From positions 65,299,184 to 65,363,183 of the forward strand of contig CM043942.1 of the NCBI GenBank assembly GCA_014529385.2: a DNA stretch of 64,000 bases, in the 5' to 3' direction. Source of the stretch: Adiantum capillus-veneris. Lineage: Eukaryota; Streptophyta; Polypodiopsida; Polypodiales; Pteridaceae. A program made the translations under genes and the position numbers. Positions 29,457 to 41,159 of this stretch are shown here, piece by piece. The notes under the pieces are model-generated. The model saw nothing but the letters and a program-made list of their open reading frames with translations, had not been told where the DNA came from and ran no database searches. The number at the start of each line of letters is the position of its first letter. Position 1 is the first letter of the stretch.

Positions 29457-30729
29457 GTGCACCAGCCATTTTGGCACACCTCTAGCCTACTCATTTTCAG
29501 CCCTTTCCTCATCAAGTACATCATGTACATCATCATAAGTAATGGGCTGATCTAAAACATTTTTAAAAACCCCCATAGGCTGTACATTTGCATCATTGGA
29601 ACTTACATTCATATTTCCACCACTTAAAAGAGGCAACAAAGTGTCATAAATGTCTTGTGAGCTTACATTACTATCTCTAGTACATGAGAGCAAGGGCTGA
29701 ACAGAATCTTCCACAAACACTACATCCCGTGAAACCCGAATACGTTTGTTTTGCGGATGATACAACTTGTAACCTTTGCTTTCAGCACTATAACCAACAA
29801 AAATATATTTGACAGTCTTATCATCCAATTTTCTGCGCTATGTTTGTGGCACCAAAGCATATGCCAAACAGCGAAAAACACGCATGTGCTCAATAAAAGT
29901 CTTTCTACCATGCCATGCTTCATATGGAGTAATAGACTGCAAAGCTTTCGTAGGACACCTGTTTAGTACATAAGTGGCACACATGATGGCCTCAAGCCAA
30001 AAAGAATCTGGAAAAGCTTGACTTTTGACCATACATAATGCCATTTCCGTAAGTGACCTGTTCTTCCTCTCAGCAACACCATTTTGCTGAGGTGTATAAG
30101 GCACTGTACATTGGTGTTTTATCCCACAACTAACCAAAAATGCATTGAATTCATGAGACATATACTCCCCCCTCAATTGGAACGAAGGGTGTCCATAGTA
30201 CATTTCGAAACATTTTCATCCATAGCCAGAAATTGTTTGAAGCACATAAAAACTTCGGACTTTGCTTTAAGCGGAAATACCCATGCATGCCTGGAGTAAT
30301 CAACAATGAAAGTCACAAAGTAAAGGTAATTGCCCAAGCACGGAGTTTGCATGGGCCCACAAACATCACTATGCACAAGCTGCAACCTACATGTGGCTTG
30401 AGCTGAACCATCCTTTGAAAACTTAGAACGCTGCATCTTACCCAAAATACAGCCTTCACAAACATGTTTGACAGGTGCTTCAAGAGCGGCAAAGAAGCAA
30501 CGATATAAGATTTCTCCAAACGTAGCAAACTGGCAAAATTTAAATGACCAAAACATGCATGCCAAAGTTTTGCATCTGAAATAGCCCTTGAATCTGCAAC
30601 TGCATTTGCAAAATTTTGTCCACACTTGTCATACAAAGTGAGCTTATACAGCCCACGGCACAAAAGGCCAGATACAAATAATTTCATCACCAAAATTGAG
30701 ATCATGAACTGTACATCTGGCATCCGCAA
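29457..30729 (-). pseudogene. Copia C integrase and linker
   Basis: From right to left: LYKLTLYDKCGQNFANAVAD (pre-integrase region), VCEGCILGKMQRSKF, first catalytic Asp in VHSDVCGP, the frame break at the second catalytic site (Asp codon changed to Asn, then TGA and a shortened G run), GEYMSHEFNAF, catalytic Glu in NGVAERKNRSL, and the linker through VKYIFVGYSAESKGYKLYHP and RVSRDVVFVEDSVQPL. Several frameshifts. The break at the second Asp is the same as in copia A. Confidence 0.85.
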
Positions 30730-32080
30730 ATTTGACTACAAGTCCAAGTCTAGCAAGTGCAGATATAGACAAGAGATTCTTCTTGATCCCAGGTACATAA
30801 AGTGCATCAACAAGTGTGAAGGAATTGCCATTTGCAGTAGTAAGCACAATATTTCCAACTCCCTGAATTGGATAAGAGGCATTGTTGGCACAAGTGATTG
30901 AATTCCCATGAGGGACAGACTTGAGAGAGGTGAACAATTCACTATGTGAGGTAATGTGCTTTGTAGCACCACTGTTGAAATACCAAACATGTGCATCTGC
31001 AACAACTGACAAGCATGCATCATGGACAACAGGATTGAAAGTGCACTCTACGCTAAAATCCCATTCTGCATCAATATCACCATTACAGTCTCCTTTCACA
31101 AAAGACTCAATAATGGCTGCATTTGTAGTGGAACCAGCATTTGCAGTGGAACCACCCTCTTTATTCTTAGCCTCTTTGGCCTTCAACTTAGGACATGACT
31201 TGATCAAGTGATCATTAGCTTTACAATAATGGCAAAACATCTTCTTTTTTCCCTTATCACCAGAATTTCCAGACGAAGTGCTGCCAGTAGAAGCATTGGG
31301 AACAAACGTTTTGCCACTTGCAGAAGAATCATAAGAAGTGGTTGCATTGCTGTTACCACACTTTCTTTGAGAAGCAATAAAATCTTGTTCAACTACACGC
31401 TATCTACTCCTGTTTTTTCTAGAAAGTGACTCTTGAAACAGCAATGTGCATAATGCATCAAACTTGACAACTTCTGGATTTCCTTGGGTCATAAGTGTCC
31501 AAGTACTAGCAAAAGTCTGGTAAGAATTCGGTAAGGCATCAAGAACAGTCTACACAAGGGAACTGTCTGAAATGACTTCACCTACAGAAATGAGTTGCTC
31601 ATTGATATCCTTGATACTAGAAAGGAAAGTGTCCATATCATCTTCCTCATGCATAATCTTTGACTCCAACTCTTTAAGCAACAAAGAAATTTTATCCTCA
31701 TTGTGACTTGCAAAAAGACCAGCCAAAATATCCCAAGCCTGTTTTGCAGATCTTGATGAACGAATGTAACGAACAATGGTTCACTTCACAGACAACACAA
31801 TCAATGCATGGGCCTACGCATCCTTTACATCCCAATGAGCTTGTTCTACCGTAGGCAAAACAACTCTAAGAGCAGCAATCCTTGTAGCAAGACCTACAAC
31901 ATCCTTAACATCGCCTGCATCCTCATAACCAGGACGTACATCAATGCCCTGCACAATATTCTAGACGCCCTTTGACACAAGAACATGTTGCATCATGTAA
32001 GACCACACAGGGTAATTGTCCCCATCCAACCTATCTTCAACAACAAACATCTTGAACACATCTGTGTTGTTGTCAGCCAT
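30644..32080 (-). pseudogene. Copia C Gag and protease
   Basis: Starts MADNNTDVFKMF at 32080. Gag motifs include HEEDDMDTFLSSIKDINEQL and VLDALPNSYQTFASTW. The zinc knuckle CHYCKANDHLIKSC keeps all four metal ligands. The protease reads WYFNSGATKHIT, with Asn in place of the catalytic Asp. Many stops and frameshifts split Gag. Confidence 0.85.
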
Positions 32081-32425
32081 GGTAAATGCTGCACGTGATG
32101 TGAAAACTGTCCGAAAAGAGGAGAAATGAAGCGGGAACAACACGTGCTATATAGCACAAACCATAGAAGACTATAAGGCACCTATTATACAGAAAATGAC
32201 ACTGATAGAAATTTTGCACAAAATGACGAAATAGCCTGTGCAGACCTGCCTCTAGTGGAAACGGCTAAAATGAGCTCGAATAAAAAATCTGAGCAGACTA
32301 AGCTCTACAAGTCTTCCCGAAATATTTTTCGACCTATGAACGCTTGACAAACCTCACTATAATCAGAGAAAGTGAGCAGGCGTGTGCTGGAGCAGCTGGC
32401 GACTAAGCCGGGGAGGATGCAACCT

Positions 32426-32437
32426 GCTCTAATACCA
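32426..32437 (-). promoter_or_regulatory. Primer-binding site of copia C
   Basis: Minus strand TGGTATTAGAGC, two bases inside the 5' LTR end; one mismatch to the standard site. Confidence 0.8.
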
Positions 32438-32439
32438 AT

Positions 32440-32500
32440 TGTTGGAATTAGGGTTGCAGAGAAACGCACACAGCTTGGAGAAGATGAAGGAAGCTCAAGG
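32440..32500 (-). repeat. 5' LTR of copia C, inner part
   Basis: 61 bp from TGTTGGAATTAGGG to GCTCAAGG, where element K was inserted. The remaining 166 bp lie at 36351-36516. Confidence 0.9.
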
Positions 32501-32689
32501 TGAAGGGGATCGGGGAGCACCACAGACGGAGAGTGAGAGAGAGAGAAGGAGAGACACATACGATGTGGGTGGGGAGACTCAAAACAGTGAGCAGCCCCTT
32601 ATACACTTATGCTATGTATAAGGTATACAAGTCAGTGGGTACCCAGACTCTGGGCGGCCGGGCAAGGCACAGGCGCCTATACCCCAACA
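32501..32689 (-). repeat. 3' LTR of element K
   Basis: On the minus strand it starts TGTTGGGGTATAGGCGC and ends CCGATCCCCTTCA. On that strand the polypurine tract AAGTGGGAGGT lies directly upstream. Confidence 0.92.
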
Positions 32690-32768
32690 ACCTCCCACTT
32701 AAAGGCGATTGTTCCTTTAAGCAAGGGAACCTAGTCTAAAGACTACAAAAGGTGAGAGAAAACCACTC

Positions 32769-34598
32769 TCAACCGATGCCCACTGGCTGGCTGTGATCGT
32801 GTGCATCCGGCTGTCTTGCTCCCGTGTAAGTCCATACACCACCAGACGTACCGCACACGTATTGTAAGTATGTACGCAATACCTGCATATCTCCCTCGTG
32901 CACTATGCCATCATCAGTCAACAGACGACTGACAACCCCAACTGCAAATGCTCCCACTGCAGCTGTGATATCTTGTCTCAATATCAGCATCTCATACATG
33001 AGACCACCGAATGCCGATGCAATGCTAGCGGGCCCTGCTAGCTCTACGGAGCATGCATCACCATATATATCCCTGGAAATAGGCATCTCTGACTGACAAG
33101 GCGTGTCAGCCACATGCATCTCCTCACTATCCGCAAAAGACGCATCACCCTGTCGTGCAACCTCAGAGCAAACCAGCTGCTCTAGGTGTCTGCTGGAAGA
33201 CATATCCTGCACAACTATATCCCCATGCTCACTGTCGAGCATAAAAAGGAATGACTGCATAATCGCTGACATCTCAGCCTTCTCTGCAATCATCCACTGT
33301 AAACATGACCACTCAATCTGCTGTGACTCACTAGAGCTCTCATGCTCTAACTCCGTATGCATAGACTCTTGCACAACGTCCTCCTGTCGTGACTCACTAG
33401 AGCAAGACCGCTCTACCTGTCTATCCTGCATAGAAGTATCTCGCACAACCGACTCTCTGCTTTGCTCAGTCACTAGCAAAGCATGCATGTCTGACTCTGT
33501 CACCTCTCTGTGTGACTGCTCAAGTCGTGCCACAACTGTGTGTACAACGAGCTCACTACTCTGCACTCCATGCAAAGTACCCTGCAACCCACAAGCAAAA
33601 GAGACTCGCCTGCTCTCTCGCTCTCTACCTGGCTGCGTGATCACAGAGACAACACCGTCTCTCCCGTGATCCACATGCAATGGGTAACCTGTACCACTCC
33701 TGGCACCTCTCGCAATCACTAGCGAACCCAAATGCATCACAAAATCTTGCTCTCGTAGCGAAATCTGACATCCACTATCTCTAAGCTGACCAATCGAGAT
33801 CAAACTCACTGTCAAATCTGGTACATAGTGCACATGTCGTAACAAGTAAGATGCACCACTCGGTAATGACAGTCTCACATCTCCTGCACCTGCTATCGCA
33901 TGCACCGATCCATCGGTCAAACATACACTGCCAAGCATCCCACTAGAATAGCTACAAAACCATGCACGATGCGGCGTGACATGAAACATAGCATTTGCGT
34001 CTAGCAACCACTGCGAAGGGAGTGCGGCATCCACATGTATAGCATCTCGTGCATAACTCGAGGTAAAAGTGACATCCCGGTCACTAGTATAATCCGACAC
34101 TACATCTGCCTCAACTGTCAAAGCAACTAAGTCCATGGCATCACTACATACATCTCTGAGACTGCCATGTCTCCTACGATGTCGCATACGACGAAAACAA
34201 CGCCGTCTAACGTGTCCAGAATGACCACAGTACCAACATATCACCTGTCGGCGTGCTCGTGAATGTACATGTCTCACACGAGTCCGTGATGACTCAGATC
34301 TATCATACATATCATGTAATCTACACCAAAGTGCTCTCGAAGTAGTCTCATACATAACAAGAGCATATACAGATTCCGCAAGGTGCAAAGAGAGCATAGA
34401 TAGTGCCATGTCCTCTAGCTCTTGCCACTAATCGTCAGACAAGCATGAAGGTCTACCTGCATCACCACTCAATGGTCCATGCAACCCTCGCCGTGTCAAT
34501 GCATCAAGCATACACTCTCTCCATGCCACAAAGTCTGACCCATCAAACACGCGCATCTGTGAGAGGTCACAATCTGATCGATCACGTGTCTCTGCCAT
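32769..34598 (-). pseudogene. Element K fused gag-protease-like-linker-thumb reading frame, one nonsense codon
   Basis: Starts MAETRDRSDCDL at 34598. The only interruption is TAG at 34428-34430 (codon 57), where J has GAG; otherwise it is open for 609 codons. Domains: N-terminal copia Gag (FDGSDFVAWRECMLDALTRR, MLSLHLAESVYALVMYETTS) without its second half; zinc knuckle CWYCGHSGHVRRRC; protease-like domain with LPSQWLLDANAMFHVT, where DSG is D-A-N, followed by the usual protease and pre-integrase strands (VRLSLPSGASYLLRHVHYVP, LISIGQL). Then about 200 residues of Ser/Glu-rich linker with no copia counterpart, and a C-terminus resembling the end of the copia reverse transcriptase thumb (AFGGLMYEMLILRQDI, AVGVVSRLL). 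Integrase and polymerase core are absent. Confidence 0.85.
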
Positions 34599-36142
34599 GA
34601 GTACAAGTAGCAAGCTAGATAGCAAAACCACCTCACCAACAACACCTGGAAACTGTCTGCTCTAGTATCACACTGCAATCTCTGAGCTAATCACCAAGCC
34701 CACACTGTGCGGTATCGATGCATACACACGCACAAATCTCCCACCTGCAAAGAACACCCCACGCAAATGCTGAGTGCAACCCGCAATCTCTACCTAGATC
34801 GCATAAATGATACGCATAAAATTCCTGGGAAAATTTCGCCAGAGTTTTGACGCACAATGGCTATCAACACAAAATAACCATTGTCTTGCAAGCTCAATAC
34901 AATGAGCAATCAATGCGCATCAAACTACACTCAATAGACATGCATAAGCTCTGCAAAACTATGGCAAACAATGCTCGAGATCACAAGACTCTCCCACCTG
35001 AGAGCAAACCACTGTCTCAAGCAAAGAAAGATACACAACTCCTCACTCTTGCGAGAGTGGATACAAAAACACAAAACTGTGTACAAACTGACAAAACCTG
35101 TCAAAGTGAGAGTAAACACTCGATCACAAACTATGGCGAGAATTTGGGAAAAATTCGATAGAATTTCCCTTGAAAACTGAGCAAAAAACTTAAGTACAAT
35201 CTCTACCATAAACCATAAACCTACTCAATGCCAATGAGTAGAAATGCCAAAATGGCTCCACATTTTCACATACAATGGCAATCTGCACTCAACATACATC
35301 AACGGAGTGACCGCGCATAAGCAAGCGCCAAAAGATTTGCAATCCGGAAACTTGATCAATGCGAAAACAATGCTCTCAAGAGAGCTCACTGGCACTTGAA
35401 AGTGCTCGCCAAAATGCATGTATAATGGGCATCAACCATGCGCCATAACCATATGCAAACCATCCACAAGGATCATGAATCCAAGCACAAAATCACTGCC
35501 AAAGTATCCTGTGAAACCAGTGAAAGAAGCTCCACCTGTGTGCTCCAAAAACCTGCGTCTCTCAAGAGACCGCTTCGGTGGTGTGTAAACGCCTCCGTAC
35601 TTCGTTTCCCAAGTCTACCAAAAAACCCTCAAACCACAAGCTTAACACAAGGTGCAATTGCATCTTCAGCTCAGAATTTATGCACTCAACTTCAAGCATC
35701 TCCCGTGCTTCCAAAAGTGCATCAAACTCGCACACAATGCGACAACAAAAAATCTGAAATTTCTGTATACAGTCAGTTTGAGCTGAATATCAGCAAAACG
35801 GTGAGGAATTTGCAAAAAGTTTCTTCTACAAAGTTGTAGACCACATCGAAACGGATTGGACTCGCGAACAGAATTCTCAGATCTGCATTCTACAAGGAGA
35901 AAAACGAATCTGAAAACTGTGCTGCTGCGCACACAGTTTTAGGGCAGCTCCTTCACTTACACACAATCTTCCACACTCCTTTCTGAGCTTCCACAAGAGC
36001 ATACATCACTCTCAACTGAGCTCACAAGCTCCCATTGCATTCTCACAAAGCTTCCAAGCTTTCTTAATCTCTCTACCATGGAGAGCGAGCGAGCTATCGC
36101 CTTGAAGCTCTCAAAGCCGTCGTGCTCTCCGCGGTCACCATA
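34599..36142 (-). other. Long leader of element K
   Basis: 1.54 kb between primer-binding site and gag ATG with no convincing coding frame. A stretch near 35801-35835 resembles one in the leader of J near 60979 (shared ACTTTG, AGAAA, TTTCTACAAA words). The J leader has nearly the same length. Confidence 0.6.
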
Positions 36143-36154
36143 GCTCTGATACCA
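36143..36154 (-). promoter_or_regulatory. Primer-binding site of element K
   Basis: Minus strand TGGTATCAGAGC, an exact match to the plant initiator-Met tRNA complement, two bases inside the 5' LTR. Confidence 0.9.
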
Positions 36155-36156
36155 AT

Positions 36157-36345
36157 TGAAGGGGATCGGGGAGCACCACAGACAGAGAGTGAGAGAGAGA
36201 CAAGGAGAGACACATACGATGTGGGTGGGGAGACTCAAAAGAGTGAGCAGCCCCCTATACACTTATGCTATGTATAAGGTATACAAGTCAGTGGGCACCC
36301 AGACTCTGGGCGGCCGGGCAAGGCACATGCGCCTATACCCCAACA
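36157..36345 (-). repeat. 5' LTR of element K
   Basis: 189 bp, from TGAAGGGGATCGGGG to TACCCCAACA on the plus strand, followed by the CAAGG duplication. Confidence 0.92.
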
Positions 36346-36350
36346 CAAGG

Positions 36351-36516
36351 CACACAATAGAGAGTGTTTTACTTAGTGTGCAATGGAAAGATAGATAGCC
36401 CTAGAGTGATGGGCGTATATACAATGCACGGGGGAAAAAACCTCCTAAAGAGGGGAAAAATGCCTCGATGGTCCTAGTGTGTTCACACACATCACTACCA
36501 CATGTATATGGTAACA
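36351..36516 (-). repeat. 5' LTR of copia C, outer part
   Basis: 166 bp from CACACAATAGAGAG to TATATGGTAACA, followed by the GTAGC duplication. Together with 32440-32500 it makes 227 bp. Confidence 0.9.
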
Positions 36517-36521
36517 GTAGC

Positions 36522-37300
36522 TTTTGTCCTCTACCTCTCCGAATTGGCCGCTCTTCTATTTGGTTTCTATTCATTATGTTAATCCTTAATTCTTGCAATT
36601 GACTAGCAAGATCATGCAAAACATTCTCTGTAACAAGATCAAGACCTTGAACCACTCGTTTCACTTTATCATCCGCCGCCATAGGAGCCATTGGTTACAC
36701 CAATATTGGCTCAACATGTGTCACACCTTGCTCCACCTTTGCTTGATCTTTTTTCTCTTGGCCTCTGCAATTTCTACAACTCTTTCAAATGTAGTAGGAT
36801 CCTCGTGATCGACCTTCTCCCTTACACTTGGATGAAGGCAATCCATAAACTGATGCAATTTGAAGAAATCCCTAGAGGTTTGGGATTCTACCTCTAATTG
36901 CACCTAAAGTGTTGCAAAACCTCTTGAAAGTTAGCATGAACATCTTGTTGTAAACCTCTCAAGTTTGTCGTTGCTTCTTTTGCTGTTTGTCTCTTGCCAA
37001 ACCTCTCAAAAATTGCTTGCTTCACCTACTCCCATGTTTTCTTTTTGTCTTCCTCCAAACCTTTAAACCACTTGCAAGCTTCTCCTTTGAGTGCAAGAGG
37101 AAATACATGAATCTTTGATTCATCATTAACAAAGTATAAACCAAGTATGTGCCACTTGAAGTTAACAATCCAATTTTTCACATCCTCCTTCCCTATGAAC
37201 ACTGGCCGTCTATACGCCATTCCTTCAAAGTCCCTTCTCCCTTGCAGTAACTCCATAAAATTTGAAGTCTTGCACCTCAACCAAACCACCACTTTTCTTC
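36522..37300 (-). pseudogene. Ty3/gypsy H Gag, N-terminal and central part
   Basis: Minus strand: KNWIVNFKWHILGLYFVNDE, LKGEACKWFKGLEE, then in other frames KQAIFERFGKRQTAKEA, LHQFMDCLHPSVREKVDHED and VVEIAEAKRKKIKQR. This is a typical gypsy Gag core. It ends RPIRRGRGQKL at the copia C insertion and continues in phase into the zinc knuckle at 18231. Several stops and frameshifts are present. The gag at 54834 has the same motifs. Confidence 0.8.
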
Positions 37301-38300
37301 AATGATGTTCAAACTTCATAGCAAAACCGCTTCACGTGGGTTCACAATCGACAAAGTTTCACTCCCCAACAGGATCACCAAAGGATGATGGATCAAAAGA
37401 CACCATGCGCACACTCACACACCCAGGCACCTCAACACAACACAAGATATTCACTTAATTTTCTCACCTCACTCACCACCACTCAAGATCTCAATGAAAA
37501 TTCTACCCACAAGCTCAATTCAATCTCCAAACCTCTTGACCTACAAGCACTTGCCTGCTGGCCGACACTACAAGGCGAGTCAAGTTGATCCTTGCTTGAA
37601 ATCACACTTGATGGCGATAAAAATATACAAGAAAAACCAGCAAAAACTTAAAAAATCCACATAAAAAATTCCCCTCTCAAACCGTTGCAAAAGATTAACC
37701 AAACTCCACTATGTTGGACTCTTTGGATTAGCCCCAATCCTAATGGCACCGATTTAGGGTCACATAGTCTTTCAAAAAGTTGCACATTCTTCCATCAATT
37801 CCTCACACACACACATCCATGGAAACCTTAGAACTTCCATAGAATCTTGAAAGTGCAAAGAGGAAGTGAATAAACTCCTCACACACTCGAAAACATGATG
37901 CGAACAAGACGGGACTCCATAGGACCACCTGTGGAAACCCTACTTCCTCTTACACACAGAGAGGTGAAAGTTTTGATGTTGGGCTTCAAAAGTTCTCCCT
38001 CAGACTGAACACTCACAGAACCGTGAGTGATGTGGAACTTTGAAGCCATTTCACACCATTTTGACCATTTTTTACCTTTTAAGCCCAATTTTGGGCAGTT
38101 TTGACCCTCGAGGACCTTTTTTGCGGGAAAAATACCAAATGGACTCCAAAATCCACCAAATTTTTTAGGCTTGGTCCTTGATACCCAAAATTAATTTCCA
38201 TGTTCCCACATTCCACTTTTGACCACTGCTAGGGTAGTTCACACACCGCTACATATAAAGCGCCATAAATAGACAGTTACAAGCATATGCCAATCTTATC
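37301..38300 (-). other. Leader and possible 5' LTR of gypsy H
   Basis: Minus-strand TGGTGATCCTGTTGGGGA near 37365-37383 resembles gypsy primer-binding sites of the TGGCGCCGTTGCCGGGGA kind. TG on the plus strand at 37386 could be the LTR's inner end. TATA-like words lie near 38255-38275. The outer end was not found and there is no second copy to compare. Confidence 0.3.
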
Positions 38301-41159
38301 GGGAGGGATGAGAGTGATCACACTTGTCACTTGCATTATTTAAGTTTTAAAAAACTTAAACATAGTCCTAGAGCCAAATGAATCCACTTGGGACCATACC
38401 CAAGGCTTCAATACCTTGTCTAGGTGCGTACATGTGCTCGATTTCCCGCATACAAGCATGGCTATTTACAATGTGTACACGTTGCATCATTTTTTAAACT
38501 TAAAACCACTTTGAAAATATCCCAAATGCATGTATTTACATATTTTGGTATATATACACGTGCATATACACGCTATTTTGTACATGCCAAAAGCGGTTTA
38601 TCAACTCTTTGCAAAACCATCACATAGCTATCACTTCAATTTTGCTCTCTTCCAACCCTTCCACTACATAACACCTTATCTCTTTCTCACACACACACAT
38701 AGGTAGCCCAAGTACAACACCAAAAACACGCACACTGGAGTAGACCAAAGAAGAGAAGGGGGAAAGGGGGAAGAAACGACACAAAATTTGGCAATTGTTT
38801 GCTTCTTCTTTAACAAAATCACCATATACAATCCCTAGATACTCCACATTGTCTTGGCTCGATCGGCATGTGCGTTGACAAGCACAAAATATGCCTCAAT
38901 AGACCTTGTTGGCTCCTCCTCCGTCTTGGCCACCTCCTCTGTGCAATCTCTCTTCTTCCCTCAAAAAAACTAAGTAGCCATCCCCAAAACTATAAAGAAA
39001 TTGACCCCTTATATGCCGTGATGAGTTCTTTTTTTGGCACAACTACATATATTGACTTTTGTCCATTTTTATCATTATGGTGTGTGAGCCACTTCTTTGC
39101 CTTAGCTTGACTTGCACTCCAAGCACCTCATAAATCACTTCTATATAAAGCGTGGTAGTAGATCCCGGTGCTACTAGTGGAAAAGAACCCTTATTATCAT
39201 AAAAAAGGGGTGAGGCCTTTAAGCCTCCTGTGTGAACAATAGATCGCAACCGATCATTAGCTGTCGCATGTACGTGTCCGACTTCATGCCACCAATGCCG
39301 CCAAAATTGGCTATGATCCACCAATAGCATCCACATCCGCAACGCCTGAAGGGCACCGCCATAGCCTACGCATGAGGAAGCTCCCCTCCCTCGCTTACTT
39401 TGCTTATGAGGGGGCTCCCTTATAGTATATAAACCTTATAATTTTTTCCTTGCACACCCATGTGCAAATTCATTCACTACCACGTGGCACTTTATGGTGC
39501 ACTCCGCCTCCAAAGGCTCTAAAGTTTCATAAAAAAACTCAAGGACCCCCCCCCCGCCCAATTTTAACCTCAATGCCACAGTGCCATTTGATGCTCACAA
39601 GCCGAGTGACCAAGCTCCCAAGCCTAGCTAAAAGGTCACTTTGTCAACTTCAAACCGTACAAACTGTTCTGCACTTAGACTTTGTGTTAGCAGCAAGCTA
39701 GCTCGGATAACATTTTTTGGAGCTTTTATTGTAAAAACACTTATTATTTTGATGAATTGGGAATGTTGTAACTCCTCCTTTCGAGATAAAGAGTGTAATT
39801 GATGAGCTGGGGCTACAAGCTTCCACATTGTATCAACTTATCTTTACTTAGAAGCTCCCACATGATTAGTTTTGACCACAAAAACCTTGGCTAAGGTATT
39901 AAAGCCAATTTTTGTAAGTTATTTGTAAGTTTTTCGATAATGAAACACAACGTGAGCTAACGGCGCTGACTTCGCTCCTTCTTGTGCTTCCTACTCCCTT
40001 ACCAGTTGTCACATTGTAGTGCCGTCTATTGCGTTCCAACCACAGGTAAGAGCTTTACACATTGACGTAAGCATTTCATGGTAATCCATAGCTTTTGGTC
40101 TCGTCTACCCGCGGCCTAATTTCATCATAAGTAGGAATTTCAGCTTAAAAATCATAAAATAAGTATGGGCGGGGTATTGGGGCATCATAGATAAGCATTT
40201 AGATGCATTCTGGGTCGAAAACAACTAGGTCAAAAACTCACTGCTGTTAATAATCATGAGTTTTTCACTTGACCTAAAGTGAGACTTGAGACCATAAGCA
40301 TGTGTGCTTAGGTCTTATAAACATGTCGTAGAAGTTTCGTAACGTTTGGATGTCATTTGATGCTGTAACATATATGATTTGTTTGCCAATTTAGCGACTA
40401 GCTTTTGGTGATTTCAGTCATTTGAGTGTAGCTTGAGTTAGATGCGAGTTGTTTGTTGTTTTCCAAGAGATTGACAACCTCTTTTAGCCTCTATGCACTA
40501 GTTGAGTCAGCTTCATCCCATGGATTGACAATTATATTCGTGGTTCTTGCTATGCCTGCAATAAGATGATAGGAGTGAGGTTAGACACCCGTTCCACATT
40601 TGCCGCCGCTGCCAGGGATTGAAGAGACCTAAACTAAGAGAAAAAATGACCGTCTTGTGTAGTTATCCTTTAAATTCCTCTAGGATCACCTAGAGTCAAA
40701 ACTTCCTTTTTAAAACCGCATAGCTTAAGATTGTTGTCTTTTGCTATGTAGAGGTAGCTTGGAAATAATTGTACTTGCTAAGTACCTTTTAGGATTGTAG
40801 GATTATAGGATTAGATTAGGACTTTCAGAATGATTGATGGACCAGACAAGTCTTAAGATCAAGGCTCAAAAAAGCATAAAAAACAAGAAAACAAGTGTTT
40901 GTGGACACTCTCCACAACCCCATTGCAGTAGAATCTAGGAGTAGGATAAGTAGAATCTGAGGTGGGATCTCAGAACATTTCTCTCTCCGGAAGAATCAAT
41001 TGTGAGTTGTTTATGTGAAGCTACATAATTTCAAGTCTATGGCTTGAAACAACACAAAATGATTGTCAACCACTAAATCCGGCTGGAGATTATGCTTTAT
41101 AAATTGTATGAACCAGTGGGTAAGCTTAAGGACGCATTTGAGGTAAATTTTACAGAGAT
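38301..41159. other. Intergenic sequence, nothing recognised
   Basis: Only short unrelated frames; no transposon domain or RNA gene was recognised. A run of 10 C lies near 39546. Confidence 0.4.

Larger units (their letters stand above)
32501..36345 (-). mobile_element. Non-autonomous Ty1/copia element K, 3.85 kb, nested in the copia C LTR
   Basis: Identical-length LTRs (32501-32689 and 36157-36345, 189 bp each) differ by eye at six positions, about 3%. The 5-bp target duplication CAAGG is at 32496-32500 and 36346-36350. A perfect primer-binding site TGGTATCAGAGC (36143-36154) and a polypurine tract AAGTGGGAGGT beside the left LTR are present. It encodes one gag-protease-like-linker-thumb frame and lacks integrase, reverse transcriptase palm and RNase H, so it needs another element to move. 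J at 60454 has the same design. Confidence 0.93.
18232..36516 (-). mobile_element. Ty1/copia element C, same family as A, split by block E and element K
   Basis: Flanked by the target duplication GTAGC (18227-18231 and 36517-36521). Order on the plus strand: 3' LTR 18232-18457; RNase H and the second half of reverse transcriptase to 19637; block E; an inverted piece with the first half of reverse transcriptase (28921-29390); integrase and Gag to 32080; 5' LTR 32440-32500, interrupted by K, and 36351-36516. Without K the 5' LTR is 227 bp, the same as in copia A. About 5 kb of this interval is copia C itself. Confidence 0.9.
8174..37300 (-). mobile_element. Old Ty3/gypsy element H, minus strand, split by copia A and copia C
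   Basis: Minus-strand fragments in gypsy order from right to left: Gag (37300-36522, then 18231-17750), protease (17728-17237), reverse transcriptase (about 16880-16202, then 11056-10800), RNase H (10708-10330) and integrase (9690-8174). Removing copia A rejoins the polymerase frame (EKAKSLLL then MDPPNNTKDLASFL). Removing copia C rejoins Gag exactly at a zinc knuckle. This shows a single element invaded twice. Its left LTR is missing or unrecognised; its right LTR probably starts near 37386. Confidence 0.85.

Noticed and set aside
33103-33669. 188-codon plus-strand frame rich in Ser and Cys
   Set aside because: Antisense shadow of the element K gag-linker frame, which has clear domains on the minus strand.
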